Assembly: GCA_024710905.1 (NCBI GenBank)
Contig: JANJTV010000085.1
Location: forward strand, 1 to 64,000
Origin: Anaerolineales bacterium
Lineage (GTDB): Bacteria > Chloroflexota > Anaerolineae > Anaerolineales > Villigracilaceae
Length of the DNA stretch: 64,000 nucleotides
Direction: 5' to 3'
Under the pieces are notes generated by a model that was given only the letters and a program-made list of their open reading frames with translations, made no database searches and was not told the origin of the DNA. A program made the translations under genes and the position numbers. Position 1 is the stretch's first letter, and every line of letters begins with the position of its first letter. Shown in pieces: positions 18,893 through 28,041 of this stretch.

Positions 18893-20584
18893 CTACTTTT
18901 CAGGCGCGCCGGATTCAATCCATTGTGTGATGAACTTCAATTCTTCGGCGCTAAAGTTGGCGAAATGCTGCTTCAGTTGCGCTTGAATCAACAGGCTGTT
19001 TTCAGGGTTGCCAACGATGATGACCGGACCACTATCCCTGCCCTGCATCAGGCTGGCGTAGGTGGTCACGTTTAGTCCTGCCGAGGCAACCTGTCCGTGA
19101 CAGGCTGCACATTTGCTCTCGAAAAGTGCCTTGATGTTGGCCTCGTAGGTCGGCAATCCCACCAGCAGGTTTGGCGGTTCGGGCGTCGGCTGGAGGTTTA
19201 GCTGCTCGCGCAGGATTTCGCGCAGGGTTGGGGCGTCAAACCCGGCATGGGTGAAGACGCTACCGTGACAGGCGCTGTTCGAGCAGAAGGACGTGTTACT
19301 CGTGCCGCCCGCATCGCCTGTGGTGTGGCAATTGGTGCAGGTTTCATTCATCACCTGGTTGTGCAGGCTTATCCAGTTGGCGTTGTGATGCGATTCCGGT
19401 TCAGGCCCGCGGCTGATTTCAATCAGGGCGACGAAATCCTGCTGGCTCACCACGGTTGGGATTGAGTGGCACAGGTTGCATTCCAACCGGATGGCTTGCT
19501 GCTGCTCGTCGAGATGCGTGCCGCCGTGACAGCGGAAACAGCCTGGGCTGTTCATGTGTCCGAGATTGCTCGGGTGGGTTTCCCAGTTAACTTTTTGCTC
19601 AATGAAAACCGTTCCCATATAGATTTGCTGAATTTGGGCAATGGCATTCTGGACGAGTTCTGTGTTCTCGTTGTAGAACCCGGTGTGGTACGCCTGGTAA
19701 TAATTTTCCAGCCCGGCGATCGCAGCCAGCCCCATCTGCTGTGACTCATAGGTGTTGCTCAGCATTTCCACACCCTTGATGCGAATTTCAGGGATGGAAG
19801 GGTCAATCATGTTTCGGGCCATGTAATCGTCCATTGAATCTGCCGGGGTTTTGAAGTTATGCGAGACGCGGTTGTGACAAGTGACGCAGTCCATGGTTTG
19901 CAACTGGCTCTCGTCCATTGTCGCCGGGTCGAACCCAGATTCAACATCCACATATTCAGTAATCGTGCCATCGTCATTGTAGACGCGCACATATGGAATA
20001 TCCTGTTCGAGGCGGTCAGTTGGGTAATATTCCACCTGGTTGTCAATATGCCAGTGAATCCCCTCGCCCAGGTTTTCATCTTTGGTGCCGCCCCGGGTTT
20101 TCAATATCAGGTAGGTGATGTACATGGTGTTATCAAAATCAGAGTGAAAGCGGGTGATGGTTCTAAGCGTATCTCCCGCAAAAGCCGCCGGTTTATGGCA
20201 TCTCTCACAGGTATCGCGTACCGGCTGCAAGGCCGAGGCGTGAATGGGATACTCGTAGAGATTGAAGGCCATCATGAACAACTCTTTGCTTCCCTCCCTT
20301 GTTTTGCGAACAAACTGGTCTGGTAAAGAAACCCGGCCAATATGGCATTCTTCACAGGTAACGTTGGCATGGGGAGATTTCAGGTAAGTGGCATTTTGGG
20401 GTGGCATGGTATGGCAGGTTGTGCCGCAAAACTGAGGGGAATTTGAATATTCCCAGGCGTGAACGCTGCCCCCCAGCAACCCCAGGCCAAGAATCCCGAC
20501 GACGAGAATGGGGGGAATCCACATCCAGCGCGGCGAACCGGCAGAGGGAATGAAGAAATTCCTGATGCGCTCTTTGAACGACAT
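18893..20584 (-). CDS. Membrane-anchored multihaem cytochrome c, NapC/NirT-like
   Basis: A 563-aa protein with an N-terminal membrane anchor (about residues 18-42) and a large extracytoplasmic part. Seven canonical CxxCH haem motifs are visible (CEECH, CERCH, CVTCH, CFRCH, CNLCH, CTNCH, CAACH). There is also one CX3CH (CGTTCH, right after the anchor) and one CX4CH (CSNSACH), so nine haems are possible. The C-terminal 90 residues look like a separate cytochrome c domain. Such proteins pass electrons between the quinone pool and periplasmic partners. The neighbouring six-haem lipoprotein is the likely partner. A GGGAGG precedes the ATG. Confidence 0.88.
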   Translation of the reverse strand: MSFKERIRNFFIPSAGSPRWMWIPPILVVGILGLGLLGGSVHAWEYSNSPQFCGTTCHTMPPQNATYLKSPHANVTCEECHIGRVSLPDQFVRKTREGSKELFMMAFNLYEYPIHASALQPVRDTCERCHKPAAFAGDTLRTITRFHSDFDNTMYITYLILKTRGGTKDENLGEGIHWHIDNQVEYYPTDRLEQDIPYVRVYNDDGTITEYVDVESGFDPATMDESQLQTMDCVTCHNRVSHNFKTPADSMDDYMARNMIDPSIPEIRIKGVEMLSNTYESQQMGLAAIAGLENYYQAYHTGFYNENTELVQNAIAQIQQIYMGTVFIEQKVNWETHPSNLGHMNSPGCFRCHGGTHLDEQQQAIRLECNLCHSIPTVVSQQDFVALIEISRGPEPESHHNANWISLHNQVMNETCTNCHTTGDAGGTSNTSFCSNSACHGSVFTHAGFDAPTLREILREQLNLQPTPEPPNLLVGLPTYEANIKALFESKCAACHGQVASAGLNVTTYASLMQGRDSGPVIIVGNPENSLLIQAQLKQHFANFSAEELKFITQWIESGAPEK

Positions 20585-20650
20585 ATAAACCTCCCAGTGT
20601 GATGGCTTTATTTGTATCCGGGCCTGGCCGAATCAGTTGTTTTAAAACAA

Positions 20651-20677
20651 GTGGGGACTGCCATTCGGCAGCCCCAC
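20651..20677 (-). terminator. Hairpin between the two cytochrome genes
   Basis: GTGGGG-A-CTGCC and GGCAG-CCCCAC form an 11-bp stem with one bulge, followed on the minus strand by TTGTTTT. It probably attenuates or ends transcription after the six-haem gene. Confidence 0.65.
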
Positions 20678-20700
20678 TTTCTTGAACGTTGAATCAGCTG

Positions 20701-21684
20701 TTACTCAAGCGCTGCGAGAGCAGCATCCAGCAGGGCGTTGAAGTAACTCGGGTTGTGAATACCGTTGCTGCCATCTTCATGGACTAAGTTGTAGTTCCAC
20801 AGGGCCAGCGCAAGTTTTTCATCGGCGGTATCGATCAGGGTAACGCCTTCGGCATCGATGGCGCCAAGCGCCTGCAGTTTTCCTTCAAGCGCAAGATATT
20901 TTTCGTCGAAGGAGGTTACAAAACCATTCACGTTGAAGTCTTCCGCATCGGCATGGCAGGCCGTGCAGGTCGACAACTGGGGTTCAAAGGTATGAACCTG
21001 GTTCTCGCCCATGTGGCAGCCTGCGCAGGTGTTTTCAACCATGCTGTAGTGCGCGCCGGGTTTGCCTTCCACGCCCTGGCCGCCACTGCCCATCAGGGTA
21101 TCGGCCTGAACGCTATAGTGGGTGTTAAATCGCACTTTGACATCGTACAGGCTGGCATTATCCTTGTTGACAAAGCTGTCAAAATAGCGGCGGGCCTGGT
21201 GGCAGTTGGCGCACAGGTTGCCGTTGCCGCCATCAAAGGTTAAGCCGCTGGTGACCATTGTCACAGGAGTGTTGCTCTCGAGCGCCCAGTCGTCGCCGGT
21301 GTATGTCACGTGAATCTGGTGGCAGGTGCGGCAATCCTGGTGGGTCGGGGCGGTATTGCCCGATTCAATTTCAGTGAAGTTTTTGCCAGCGGCAATCATT
21401 TCACTGAACGCAGCGCCGTCATGACAACCCGCGCAGGCAGCGCGTTCACCGGCATATTCCAGGCCGGGGCCAGAGCCATGAATCGAGGTCACCCAGTTGG
21501 CTTTGTGGCGGGTGATAATGGCCGTGTCATTGTGGCATTCGGTGCAGGTCAGGCTGCCGGTTTCGGCGGGCGGGCCAGCCGGGCCAGCTGGGCCAGCCGG
21601 GCCTTCAGGGCCAGCGCAGGCAGCCGTCAGGACCGCAGTCAAGACGAGCGTGCCAAGTAGGACGAGCATTTTTTTCGTGGACAT
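20701..21684 (-). CDS. Six-haem cytochrome c lipoprotein with collagen-like linker
   Basis: A 327-aa exported protein. The signal peptide ends at LTAAC (Cys 23), a plausible lipidation site. Immediately after it a collagen-like Gly-Pro-Ala run (about residues 25-38) forms a stiff spacer. Six CxxCH motifs follow (CTECH, CAGCH, CRTCH, CANCH, CAGCH, CTACH) with additional His residues for bis-His ligation. It is upstream of the NapC-like gene on the same strand, and both probably belong to one extracytoplasmic electron-transfer chain. AAGGAG precedes the ATG. The electron acceptor is unknown. Confidence 0.88.
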   Translation of the reverse strand: MSTKKMLVLLGTLVLTAVLTAACAGPEGPAGPAGPAGPPAETGSLTCTECHNDTAIITRHKANWVTSIHGSGPGLEYAGERAACAGCHDGAAFSEMIAAGKNFTEIESGNTAPTHQDCRTCHQIHVTYTGDDWALESNTPVTMVTSGLTFDGGNGNLCANCHQARRYFDSFVNKDNASLYDVKVRFNTHYSVQADTLMGSGGQGVEGKPGAHYSMVENTCAGCHMGENQVHTFEPQLSTCTACHADAEDFNVNGFVTSFDEKYLALEGKLQALGAIDAEGVTLIDTADEKLALALWNYNLVHEDGSNGIHNPSYFNALLDAALAALE

Positions 21685-21957
21685 TAATCATTCTCCTTGT
21701 TGCATATGGTGGTTTCGTAACGGGACAGTAGTTCTCTTCCCGATAAGCCCATACCTGTTTGGGACAATTAAAAGATTATTTGCTTACATGAATAAGCTTA
21801 ACCTTAAAGTTAGATTAAAGAGCATGCCAATTTTCATGAATATTACAGGACGAATGTAACATGATGTCCTGTTGTCGGATTACACCCCCATGCAGTTGTT
21901 GTTTAAGTATCGATAATCACCCCTGCAAAATACCCAGACCACGTTAATTTCATGGCA
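21685..21957. other. AT-rich intergenic region with inverted repeat
   Basis: This 273-bp region lies upstream of the cytochrome genes and downstream of the nucleotidyltransferase gene. It contains an inverted repeat ACAGGAC-N14-GTCCTGT at 21845-21872 and is visibly richer in A+T than its surroundings. It must hold the cytochrome promoter, but I cannot place -35/-10 elements with confidence. Confidence 0.5.
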
Positions 21958-22728
21958 TCAGTCATGAAACAAGTCATCCAGTTTGTAGATGTATTGGATG
22001 GAACGTTCTGCGGCCCAGGGCTGCAAGCCCTGCCAGAACGCCTCCGCCGCTAGGGAAAACTCCAGCGGGCTGGCCGGGCCGGGGCCTGTCATCGTTTTAC
22101 AGAGCTGGTCATACCCTGCGGGCCTGCCCGGCAGGGACAGGCTCTCCGTAAAGAGTTGCGAGGCCGTGCTGTACAGGTGACGGTTGTCCAGCGCAACCAG
22201 GCAGGCGGCAATGCGGGCCAGGTCGAGGCCAAACATGGGCAGGGCGGCTAGGTTGTTTTCATGGGCCGCATTGCGGATTTTGCCCATGGTTTCATAGATT
22301 TCGCCAACAATCGTGTCCGCAATCAACTGATTGAATTCTTCATCTGTGTGGCCAAGTGCCAATTTACGAATGTTCAGGAACAGGTTTTGCGGGTCGTGAA
22401 GAACTTTGGGGTTGGCAAAGGCGCTGTGCGAGATCGGCCAATATTCTTCGAACTCAGCGGCTTCTGCTTCGATGACATCCCGGCTGAGCACGTTCACTTC
22501 GGCTTTCCAGGGGCCTTCCGTCCACTCATATGGCTCGTCAATGTTGTTGCCTTTGACGATGCAAAACATCTCAATGTCTGAGTACGGGCCATCCGTGCCG
22601 CGGGCCAGCGAGCCGTACAGCGCCAGGGCCAGCGGGTTGAATTTTTGCCTGAAAGCTGCCGCGATGTGTTCGGCGCGGGCCAGGCGTTCTATGTGGGAGG
22701 TGGGTTGTGGGCCGGATGGATGGTTCAT
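21958..22728 (-). CDS. ANT(4')-like aminoglycoside nucleotidyltransferase homologue
   Basis: A 256-aa protein. The N-terminal nucleotidyltransferase motif is YGSLARGTDGPYSDIE, with Asp51 and Glu53. A later EIYETMGKIRN contains Glu146. From memory these align with Asp50, Glu52 and Glu145 of staphylococcal ANT(4'), the kanamycin/tobramycin enzyme. Both proteins share total length and further blocks (EWTEGPWKAEVN, PAGYDQLC, FWQGLQ). The ORF track starts at 22782; the ATG at 22728 follows the upstream stop by 5 nt and gives the ANT(4') length. Whether it modifies an antibiotic or another substrate is not known. Confidence 0.82.
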   Translation of the reverse strand: MNHPSGPQPTSHIERLARAEHIAAAFRQKFNPLALALYGSLARGTDGPYSDIEMFCIVKGNNIDEPYEWTEGPWKAEVNVLSRDVIEAEAAEFEEYWPISHSAFANPKVLHDPQNLFLNIRKLALGHTDEEFNQLIADTIVGEIYETMGKIRNAAHENNLAALPMFGLDLARIAACLVALDNRHLYSTASQLFTESLSLPGRPAGYDQLCKTMTGPGPASPLEFSLAAEAFWQGLQPWAAERSIQYIYKLDDLFHD

Positions 22729-22733
22729 GGTGG

Positions 22734-23447
22734 CTAAGTGTTCAGGCGTAAAAGTTCCTGTATCGCCTGACAATCCTTGCAACCTTCGCGCCCGGCGGGG
22801 GCTGCGGGTTGGTCGTACAACTCGCGGGCCTGGCGCAGCAGTGGTGGGATGGAAGCCAGGTTTAACTCCACGGGCAGGATGTGGGCCGAGAAGCCCATGG
22901 CAAAGCCGCTTTCGCGGTGGTTGGGCTTGTGGCTGAAATGCTCCTCGTCCGTTTGCGGCTCAAAATAGACCAGCGCTAGCCCGCTCACCGGCCGGCCGGT
23001 TTGTTCGGCAATGTAGGCATAGCCGTTTAATTGGGTCCTGTAGATCGGGCTGAGTTTGTCCTGGTTGGCGGTGAATTTTGCCGTTTTGTAGTCAATCACC
23101 AGGTGTGTTCCATTGGGTGTGATGAAAATATCATCCGGCGCGCCGGTCAGCAGTACGTTGCTTTCGGCATGCAGGAATTTGTAGCGACTGTGATGCAGGT
23201 CGCTGCCAGACAGGAATCCGCTCACCGGGCCGAGCGGGGAAAGCCAGTCGGGCGCCTGCCCGTGGGTTTCAATCAGGTGGTGAATGACCTTTTTTGTATA
23301 TGAATCGATCGATGAGAAGATGCTCGGGAATCCCTGGAACGGCAGGCTGTCTGCATGCAGCTTAATCCACTGGCAGCGCTGGCAAAAAGTGGGCATGGCC
23401 AGTTCGCCGAGCGTTTTGGCGGAGATGCGCAGGGGCTCACTGGTCAT
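22734..23447 (-). CDS. PD-(D/E)XK nuclease with four-cysteine Fe-S-type arrangement
   Basis: A 237-aa protein with the nuclease core GAPDDIF (Asp105) and VIDYKTAK (Asp119, Lys121), followed by a Gln-containing helix (YRTQLNGYAYI). Cysteine pairs flank the core: CQRC at 22-25 and CKDC at 223-226. Cysteines bracketing a PD-(D/E)XK fold are the hallmark of the Cas4/AddB/Dna2 iron-sulfur nucleases, although the exact spacing here differs. No CRISPR or cas gene is nearby, so this is a stand-alone nuclease. It lies 3 bp after the M24 peptidase gene and 5 bp before the ANT(4')-like gene. Confidence 0.78.
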   Translation of the reverse strand: MTSEPLRISAKTLGELAMPTFCQRCQWIKLHADSLPFQGFPSIFSSIDSYTKKVIHHLIETHGQAPDWLSPLGPVSGFLSGSDLHHSRYKFLHAESNVLLTGAPDDIFITPNGTHLVIDYKTAKFTANQDKLSPIYRTQLNGYAYIAEQTGRPVSGLALVYFEPQTDEEHFSHKPNHRESGFAMGFSAHILPVELNLASIPPLLRQARELYDQPAAPAGREGCKDCQAIQELLRLNT

Positions 23448-23450
23448 GGG

Positions 23451-24557
23451 CTAGCCTAGCACGCGGATTTCGCGCGGCATGTCGCTCAGGCTCTCACTGC
23501 CGTTTTGGGTGACGACCATGTTGTCTTCAATGCGTACGCCATTGCGACCGGGCAGGTAAATGCCGGGTTCGACCGTGTAGGCCATGCCGACTTCCAGCAG
23601 TTTTTGATTATCGCCGCGCATGTAAGGTTCTTCGTGGCCTTCCATGCCAATGCCGTGGCCGGTGCGGTGGGTGAAGTATTGCCCGTACCCAGCCTGTTCG
23701 ATGATGCCGCGGGCGGCTTTGTCCACTGCGGCGCAGGGAACGCCGGGTTTCCCGGCGGTGCGCCCGGCGGCGTTGGCCTGTTGGACGACCTGGTGAATTT
23801 TCTGGTATTCCGCGTCCACTTCTCCGATGGCGAAGGTGCGGGTCAGGTCTGAAATGTAACCTTCCCAGGCTGCGCCCCAATCCACAACCAGCAGGTCGCC
23901 GGGCTGGAGTTTGCGGTCGGTGGGGGAGGCGTGGGGGTTGGCGCTGTTCGGCCCGCTGGAGACGATGGGGGCAAAGGGCATTTCGCTCTCCGAGCCGTGT
24001 TTGAGCAATTGCACCACCAGTTCGGAGGCCAGTTCTTTTTCGGTCATGCCGATTTTCACCAGCGGCAGGGCGGCTTCAAGCGCGTTTTGCGCGATCTGGA
24101 CGGCTTTTTGCATTTTGGCGATTTCGTCGGCATCCTTGCAGATGCGCAGGGACGCCAGCACGTCTGACGCATCGGGGAAGTTGGCTTTGGGGGCGGCGGC
24201 GTGGATGTAGTTATATTCCAGCAGGCGCAGGCGGCGTGGTTCGACGCCAATTTGTTTCCCGTCCAGCCCGGCAGATGAGACCGTCTTGCGGAAGACATCA
24301 TTCCAGTCGGCGGGGTTTTCGCCGTAGGAAACCACACTGGCATTGTAAGTCAACGCTTCGGCCTTGAGTTTTTCCAGTTCTGGCAGCACCAATGTCACTT
24401 CGCTGGTGGCGCTGAAGAGCATGACCACCGGGCGTTCCATGAGATGGAAGTTCAGGCCGGTCAGGTAGGTCAGGGTGGGGCCGGGGTTGAGCACGACAGC
24501 ATCCATGCCGCTGGTTTTCAGGGCGCGGGTGAGTTTTTCGAGGCGTTGGGTATACAT
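23451..24557 (-). CDS. M24 family Xaa-Pro aminopeptidase
   Basis: Metallopeptidase of 368 aa with a creatinase-like N-terminal domain and a pita-bread catalytic domain. The metal ligands are visible as VVDWGA, SDLTRTF, RTGHGIGMEGHEEP, TVEPGIY and RIEDNMVV. It cleaves the N-terminal residue before proline in peptides. The ORF track starts at 24686, but the ATG at 24557 has AGGAG upstream. A good promoter lies in the loop of the preceding terminator. It leads a three-gene unit with the nuclease and the ANT(4')-like gene. Confidence 0.9.
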   Translation of the reverse strand: MYTQRLEKLTRALKTSGMDAVVLNPGPTLTYLTGLNFHLMERPVVMLFSATSEVTLVLPELEKLKAEALTYNASVVSYGENPADWNDVFRKTVSSAGLDGKQIGVEPRRLRLLEYNYIHAAAPKANFPDASDVLASLRICKDADEIAKMQKAVQIAQNALEAALPLVKIGMTEKELASELVVQLLKHGSESEMPFAPIVSSGPNSANPHASPTDRKLQPGDLLVVDWGAAWEGYISDLTRTFAIGEVDAEYQKIHQVVQQANAAGRTAGKPGVPCAAVDKAARGIIEQAGYGQYFTHRTGHGIGMEGHEEPYMRGDNQKLLEVGMAYTVEPGIYLPGRNGVRIEDNMVVTQNGSESLSDMPREIRVLG

Positions 24558-24576
24558 GGCTGCTCCTGTGGGTGGG

Positions 24577-24621
24577 ATAAAAAAAGATTGGAAGGCTGTC
24601 ATTATATCCCTACCAATCTTT
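24577..24621 (-). terminator. Terminator after the SDR gene, enclosing a promoter
   Basis: AAAGATTGG and CCAATCTTT pair across a 21-nt loop and are followed on the minus strand by a run of seven T. The loop contains the -10 element of the next gene. Confidence 0.75.
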
Positions 24622-24630
24622 GTGGGGCAA
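24601..24630 (-). promoter_or_regulatory. Promoter of the M24 peptidase operon
   Basis: On the minus strand TTGCCC, an 18-bp spacer and a perfect TATAAT lie about 43 bp before the ATG, interleaved with the terminator of the upstream SDR gene. Confidence 0.65.
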
Positions 24631-24642
24631 ATTTTATAAGGC

Positions 24643-25449
24643 TTATGCTCTAAAGCGGGAAATGTAGCGGGTTTGAACCCAGTCACTTAGGGTGGGGAAG
24701 TTGTCGCTTAGCCAGGCAAGCGGGGCAAACCACCAGGGTAGGATTAAACTCCGGCGCGGGGAGGTAGCGAGGCGTACCACCTGTGAAGCCACATATTCGC
24801 TGGTCATGCGGGCAAAGCCGGGGATGCGGACTCCCTTTTTAACGCGGCTATCCCCGGTATGCTGGCCAAATTCCGTGCTGGCCGGGCCGGGATACACGCC
24901 GGAAACGTGGATTCCCAGCGGGGCGACTTCACGGCGCAGGGCGTCGGTAAAACCGCGCACCCCGAATTTGGTGGCCGAGTAGACGGTGTAGGTTGGCGTG
25001 CCCACCCAGCCAGCCATGGAGGACATGTTAATGATGTGACCGCTTTTCTGGGCGATCATGTGCGGTAGCACGGCCCGGGTGACCTGGATCAGCCCGGTCA
25101 GGTTGACGGCGATCTGGGTTTCGATGTCACGCTCGGGGGAAAGGTTTTCGAGGAAGTCGAGCCGTCCAAACCCGGCGTTGTTGAACAGGATGTCGATGCG
25201 CTGGTAGTTCTCGATGACGCCTTTAACCATGTTCTCGATGTCGGCCTTGTTGGTCACGTCCACCGGGGTGGCCATGGCTTCGCCACCATCGGCGTGCAGG
25301 CGGGCTACCATGGCCTGCATCCGGTCGATGCGGCGGGCGGCCAGCACCACCGAAGCGCCCTGGCGGGCAAACAGGCGGGCGGCATCTTCGCCAAAGCCGG
25401 AGGAAGCGCCGGTAATGAGCACGACTTTGCCTTTGAGTTTGTCGGTCAT
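24643..25449 (-). CDS. Short-chain dehydrogenase/reductase
   Basis: A 268-aa classical SDR. It has the nucleotide loop ITGASSGFGEDAARL, NNAGFG, a Ser in INMSSMAGW, and the catalytic YSATK. It is an NAD(P)-dependent oxidoreductase of unknown substrate. The ATG at 25449 is preferred over the track's 25494 because GGGAGAA precedes it and the protein then begins MTDKLKGKVVLITG. It is downstream of lon, separated by a hairpin without a T-run. Confidence 0.88.
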   Translation of the reverse strand: MTDKLKGKVVLITGASSGFGEDAARLFARQGASVVLAARRIDRMQAMVARLHADGGEAMATPVDVTNKADIENMVKGVIENYQRIDILFNNAGFGRLDFLENLSPERDIETQIAVNLTGLIQVTRAVLPHMIAQKSGHIINMSSMAGWVGTPTYTVYSATKFGVRGFTDALRREVAPLGIHVSGVYPGPASTEFGQHTGDSRVKKGVRIPGFARMTSEYVASQVVRLATSPRRSLILPWWFAPLAWLSDNFPTLSDWVQTRYISRFRA

Positions 25450-25469
25450 GATGTTCTCCCATCCGAAAC

Positions 25470-25497
25470 ACAATGACCCGCATGCGCGAGTCATTGT
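25470..25497 (-). other. Hairpin between lon and the SDR gene
   Basis: ACAATGAC and GTCATTGT pair around a 12-nt element that can itself pair. No T-run follows, so this is more likely an mRNA-stabilising or processing hairpin than a terminator. Confidence 0.4.
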
Positions 25498-25503
25498 CGT
25501 TGG

Positions 25504-27978
25504 TTATTCTTCTTCCGGTTCAACTTCCTGGTTGTCGCGCCGTCGCGGGCGGACAGGCTCGACCGAAGGTTCATTTTCCAGCGCGATTTCCAGCACCTGA
25601 TCCATGTGAGTGACCGGGACGATCTTCAGGTCGGTGCGTACCCGTTTGGGCAGGTCTACCAGGTCTTTGACGTTCTTTTCAGGAATCATCACCACTTTGA
25701 TGCCCGCGCGGTGGGCGGCAAGCACTTTTTCGCGCAGGCCGCCGATCATCAGTACCCGTCCGCGCAGGGTGATCTCGCCGGTCATGGCCACATCCCTGAA
25801 GACGCGCCGCCCGGTAAAAGCAGAAACCAGCGCTGTGCATAGCGTAATGCCCGCTGAAGGGCCGTCTTTTGGGATGCCACCTTCTGGCAGGTGCAGGTGA
25901 ATGTCAAGTTTGTCGAACACATCCGCTTCGATGTTGAGCAGCGGTGCGCGCGATTTTAGGTAGGTCAGGGCGGCCTGGGCGCTTTCCTGCATCACATCGC
26001 CGACCTGGCCGGTGATTTGCATGGAGCCTTTGCCTTCCAGCAAGCTGACCTCGATAGCCATGATCTCGCCACCGTTTTCCGTCCAGGCCAGGCCGGTGGC
26101 GACGCCCACTTCATCCTGCCGTTCGGCTTCGGTCTGGAAGAACTGCGGCGGGCCGAGGAATTTCTCCACCAGCGTGGGGGTGATGATGGTTGGGAAATCC
26201 TTCTTTTCGGCTTTCAGGCGTGCCACTTTTCGGACGACGCGGCCAATTTCACGCTCCAGGTTGCGTACCCCGGCCTCGTAGGTATATTCGCGGATAATCT
26301 TCTGCATGGCCGGGGCCGAGAATTTCAAGCCGCTTTCCTCCATGCCGTTCTCTTCCATCTGGCGCGGGATGAGATAGCGGTCGGCAATGGCCATTTTGTC
26401 TTCTTCGATGTAGCCGGGGAACTCGATCACTTCCAGCCGGTCGAGCAAGGCGGGCGGGATGCTGCCCAGGCTGTTGGCCGTGGTCACGAACATGGACTTG
26501 GACAGGTCGAAGGGAATTTCCAGGTAATGGTCACTGAAGCTGTTGTTTTGTTCCGGGTCGAGCACTTCCAGCAGCGCCGAAGACGGGTCGCCGCGGAAGT
26601 CCGAGCCGAGCTTGTCAATTTCATCCAGCATAAAGAGCGGGTTGTTGCTACCTGCCCGCTTCATGGTTTGGATGACCCTGCCCGGCAGCGCGCCGATGTA
26701 GGTGCGCCGGTGGCCGCGAATCTCGGCCTCGTCACGCACCCCGCCCAGCGAAACGCGCACGAATTTGCGGCCGAGCGCATCCGCAATGGAACGGCCCAGC
26801 GAGGTCTTGCCAGTTCCCGGCGGACCGACAAAGCACAGGATCGGCTGGCGTTCTTTCTTCGGTTTCAAGGACCGCACGGCTATATATTCCAGGATGCGGT
26901 CTTTGGCTTTTTGCAGACCGTAATGGTCGGTATCCAGGACTTTTGCCGCATTGGCGACATCCAGGTTGTCTTCGGTATGGGTATTCCAGGGCAGTTCAAC
27001 AATCCATTCTACATAGGTGCGGATGATGCCCACTTCCGGTGCCATTGGCGGCATCTGTGCCAGGCGTTCCACTTCTTTCAGCGCCACTTTTTTGGCTTCT
27101 TCGGGCAGATTGGCGGCCTCGATTTTCTGGCGCAGTTCGGTCACGTCCCGCGACCAGACATCACCTTCACCCAGTTCATTCTGGATCTGCTTCATCTGTT
27201 CGCGCAGGTAGAACTCGCGCTGGCTCTTGTCCACTTCAGACTGCACTCGGTTGTGGATTTCGTCTTCCAGTTCCAGCACGTCAATTTCATCGGCCAGCAG
27301 TTCCGCCAGCCGCTTCAGGCGCGCCACCGGATCGTTCATCAGCAGCAGGGCTTTGCGCTCGTCAAAATCCAACGAAAGCGAAGTGGCAATCATATCCGCT
27401 AACCAGCCCGGCTCGCTGATGTTCAGCGCAAACAGGTGGGCTTCCTCGGGGATGGAACGGTTGAGTTGCACCACCTGCTCGAACTGGCTGACCACCGAGC
27501 GCATCAGCGCCTGGGTGGCCTTGTCAGCTTTGCGCGGCTCTTCCACCACGCGGGCTTTTACTTTGATCACCGGCGAGATGCGGGTAAATTCCAAAATCTC
27601 CACCCGCCGCCTGCCCTGTACCAGCGCCGAACTGGCCCCATCCGGCATCGAAATCAGGCGCCCGACGGCCATCTCCACGCCGGTGGCCAAGAAATCAATC
27701 GCCTTGGGGTTTTCCTGCTCCGGGTCGCGCTGGGTAATGCCTATGACTGTCTGTTCGCGGTCATGGGCCGATTGCAAGGTTAAAAGGGCGGTTTCATTAT
27801 CCACAAACACCGGCGAAACCATGTGCGGCATCACGATCACGTCGCGCATCGGCAGGGCCAGCGCTTCAATGATGCCATTCTCGTCCGGCGTGTGGTTATT
27901 AACGCGGTACAACTCCTCTGTGCGTTGCGAGAGGGTCGAGTCAAACACTTCGTCTTCCATCCAATCGTCTCGATTCAT
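25504..27978 (-). CDS. lon: ATP-dependent protease Lon
   Basis: An 824-aa bacterial Lon. It has an N-terminal substrate-binding domain, an AAA+ module with Walker [12 protein letters not shown], and a C-terminal protease domain. The Ser-Lys dyad lies in [10 protein letters not shown] and in the downstream [11 protein letters not shown]. It degrades misfolded and regulatory proteins. The extreme C-terminus is Arg/Glu-rich. The start ATG has AAAGGTG upstream; a second ATG six codons later is possible. No heat-shock operator was recognised. Confidence 0.97.
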   Translation of the reverse strand: MNRDDWMEDEVFDSTLSQRTEELYRVNNHTPDENGIIEALALPMRDVIVMPHMVSPVFVDNETALLTLQSAHDREQTVIGITQRDPEQENPKAIDFLATGVEMAVGRLISMPDGASSALVQGRRRVEILEFTRISPVIKVKARVVEEPRKADKATQALMRSVVSQFEQVVQLNRSIPEEAHLFALNISEPGWLADMIATSLSLDFDERKALLLMNDPVARLKRLAELLADEIDVLELEDEIHNRVQSEVDKSQREFYLREQMKQIQNELGEGDVWSRDVTELRQKIEAANLPEEAKKVALKEVERLAQMPPMAPEVGIIRTYVEWIVELPWNTHTEDNLDVANAAKVLDTDHYGLQKAKDRILEYIAVRSLKPKKERQPILCFVGPPGTGKTSLGRSIADALGRKFVRVSLGGVRDEAEIRGHRRTYIGALPGRVIQTMKRAGSNNPLFMLDEIDKLGSDFRGDPSSALLEVLDPEQNNSFSDHYLEIPFDLSKSMFVTTANSLGSIPPALLDRLEVIEFPGYIEEDKMAIADRYLIPRQMEENGMEESGLKFSAPAMQKIIREYTYEAGVRNLEREIGRVVRKVARLKAEKKDFPTIITPTLVEKFLGPPQFFQTEAERQDEVGVATGLAWTENGGEIMAIEVSLLEGKGSMQITGQVGDVMQESAQAALTYLKSRAPLLNIEADVFDKLDIHLHLPEGGIPKDGPSAGITLCTALVSAFTGRRVFRDVAMTGEITLRGRVLMIGGLREKVLAAHRAGIKVVMIPEKNVKDLVDLPKRVRTDLKIVPVTHMDQVLEIALENEPSVEPVRPRRRDNQEVEPEEE

Positions 27979-28041
27979 TCAAACACCTTTAATTGAAGTA
28001 ATGCTATTTTCCCACAAAAGCGGGCCAGCATTGTACCCTGT

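Noticed and set aside
21560-21610. Short tandem repeat in the six-haem cytochrome gene, considered as a CRISPR or satellite
   Set aside because: It encodes the in-frame Gly-Pro-Ala run of the protein and has no spacers.
22734-23447. Cas4 of a CRISPR system
   Set aside because: No repeats, Cas1/Cas2 or effector genes are in the window; cysteine spacing also differs from typical Cas4.
26017-27402. 461-aa plus-strand ORF antisense to lon
   Set aside because: Shadow of the lon coding sequence, caused by high GC and the codon pattern of the real gene.
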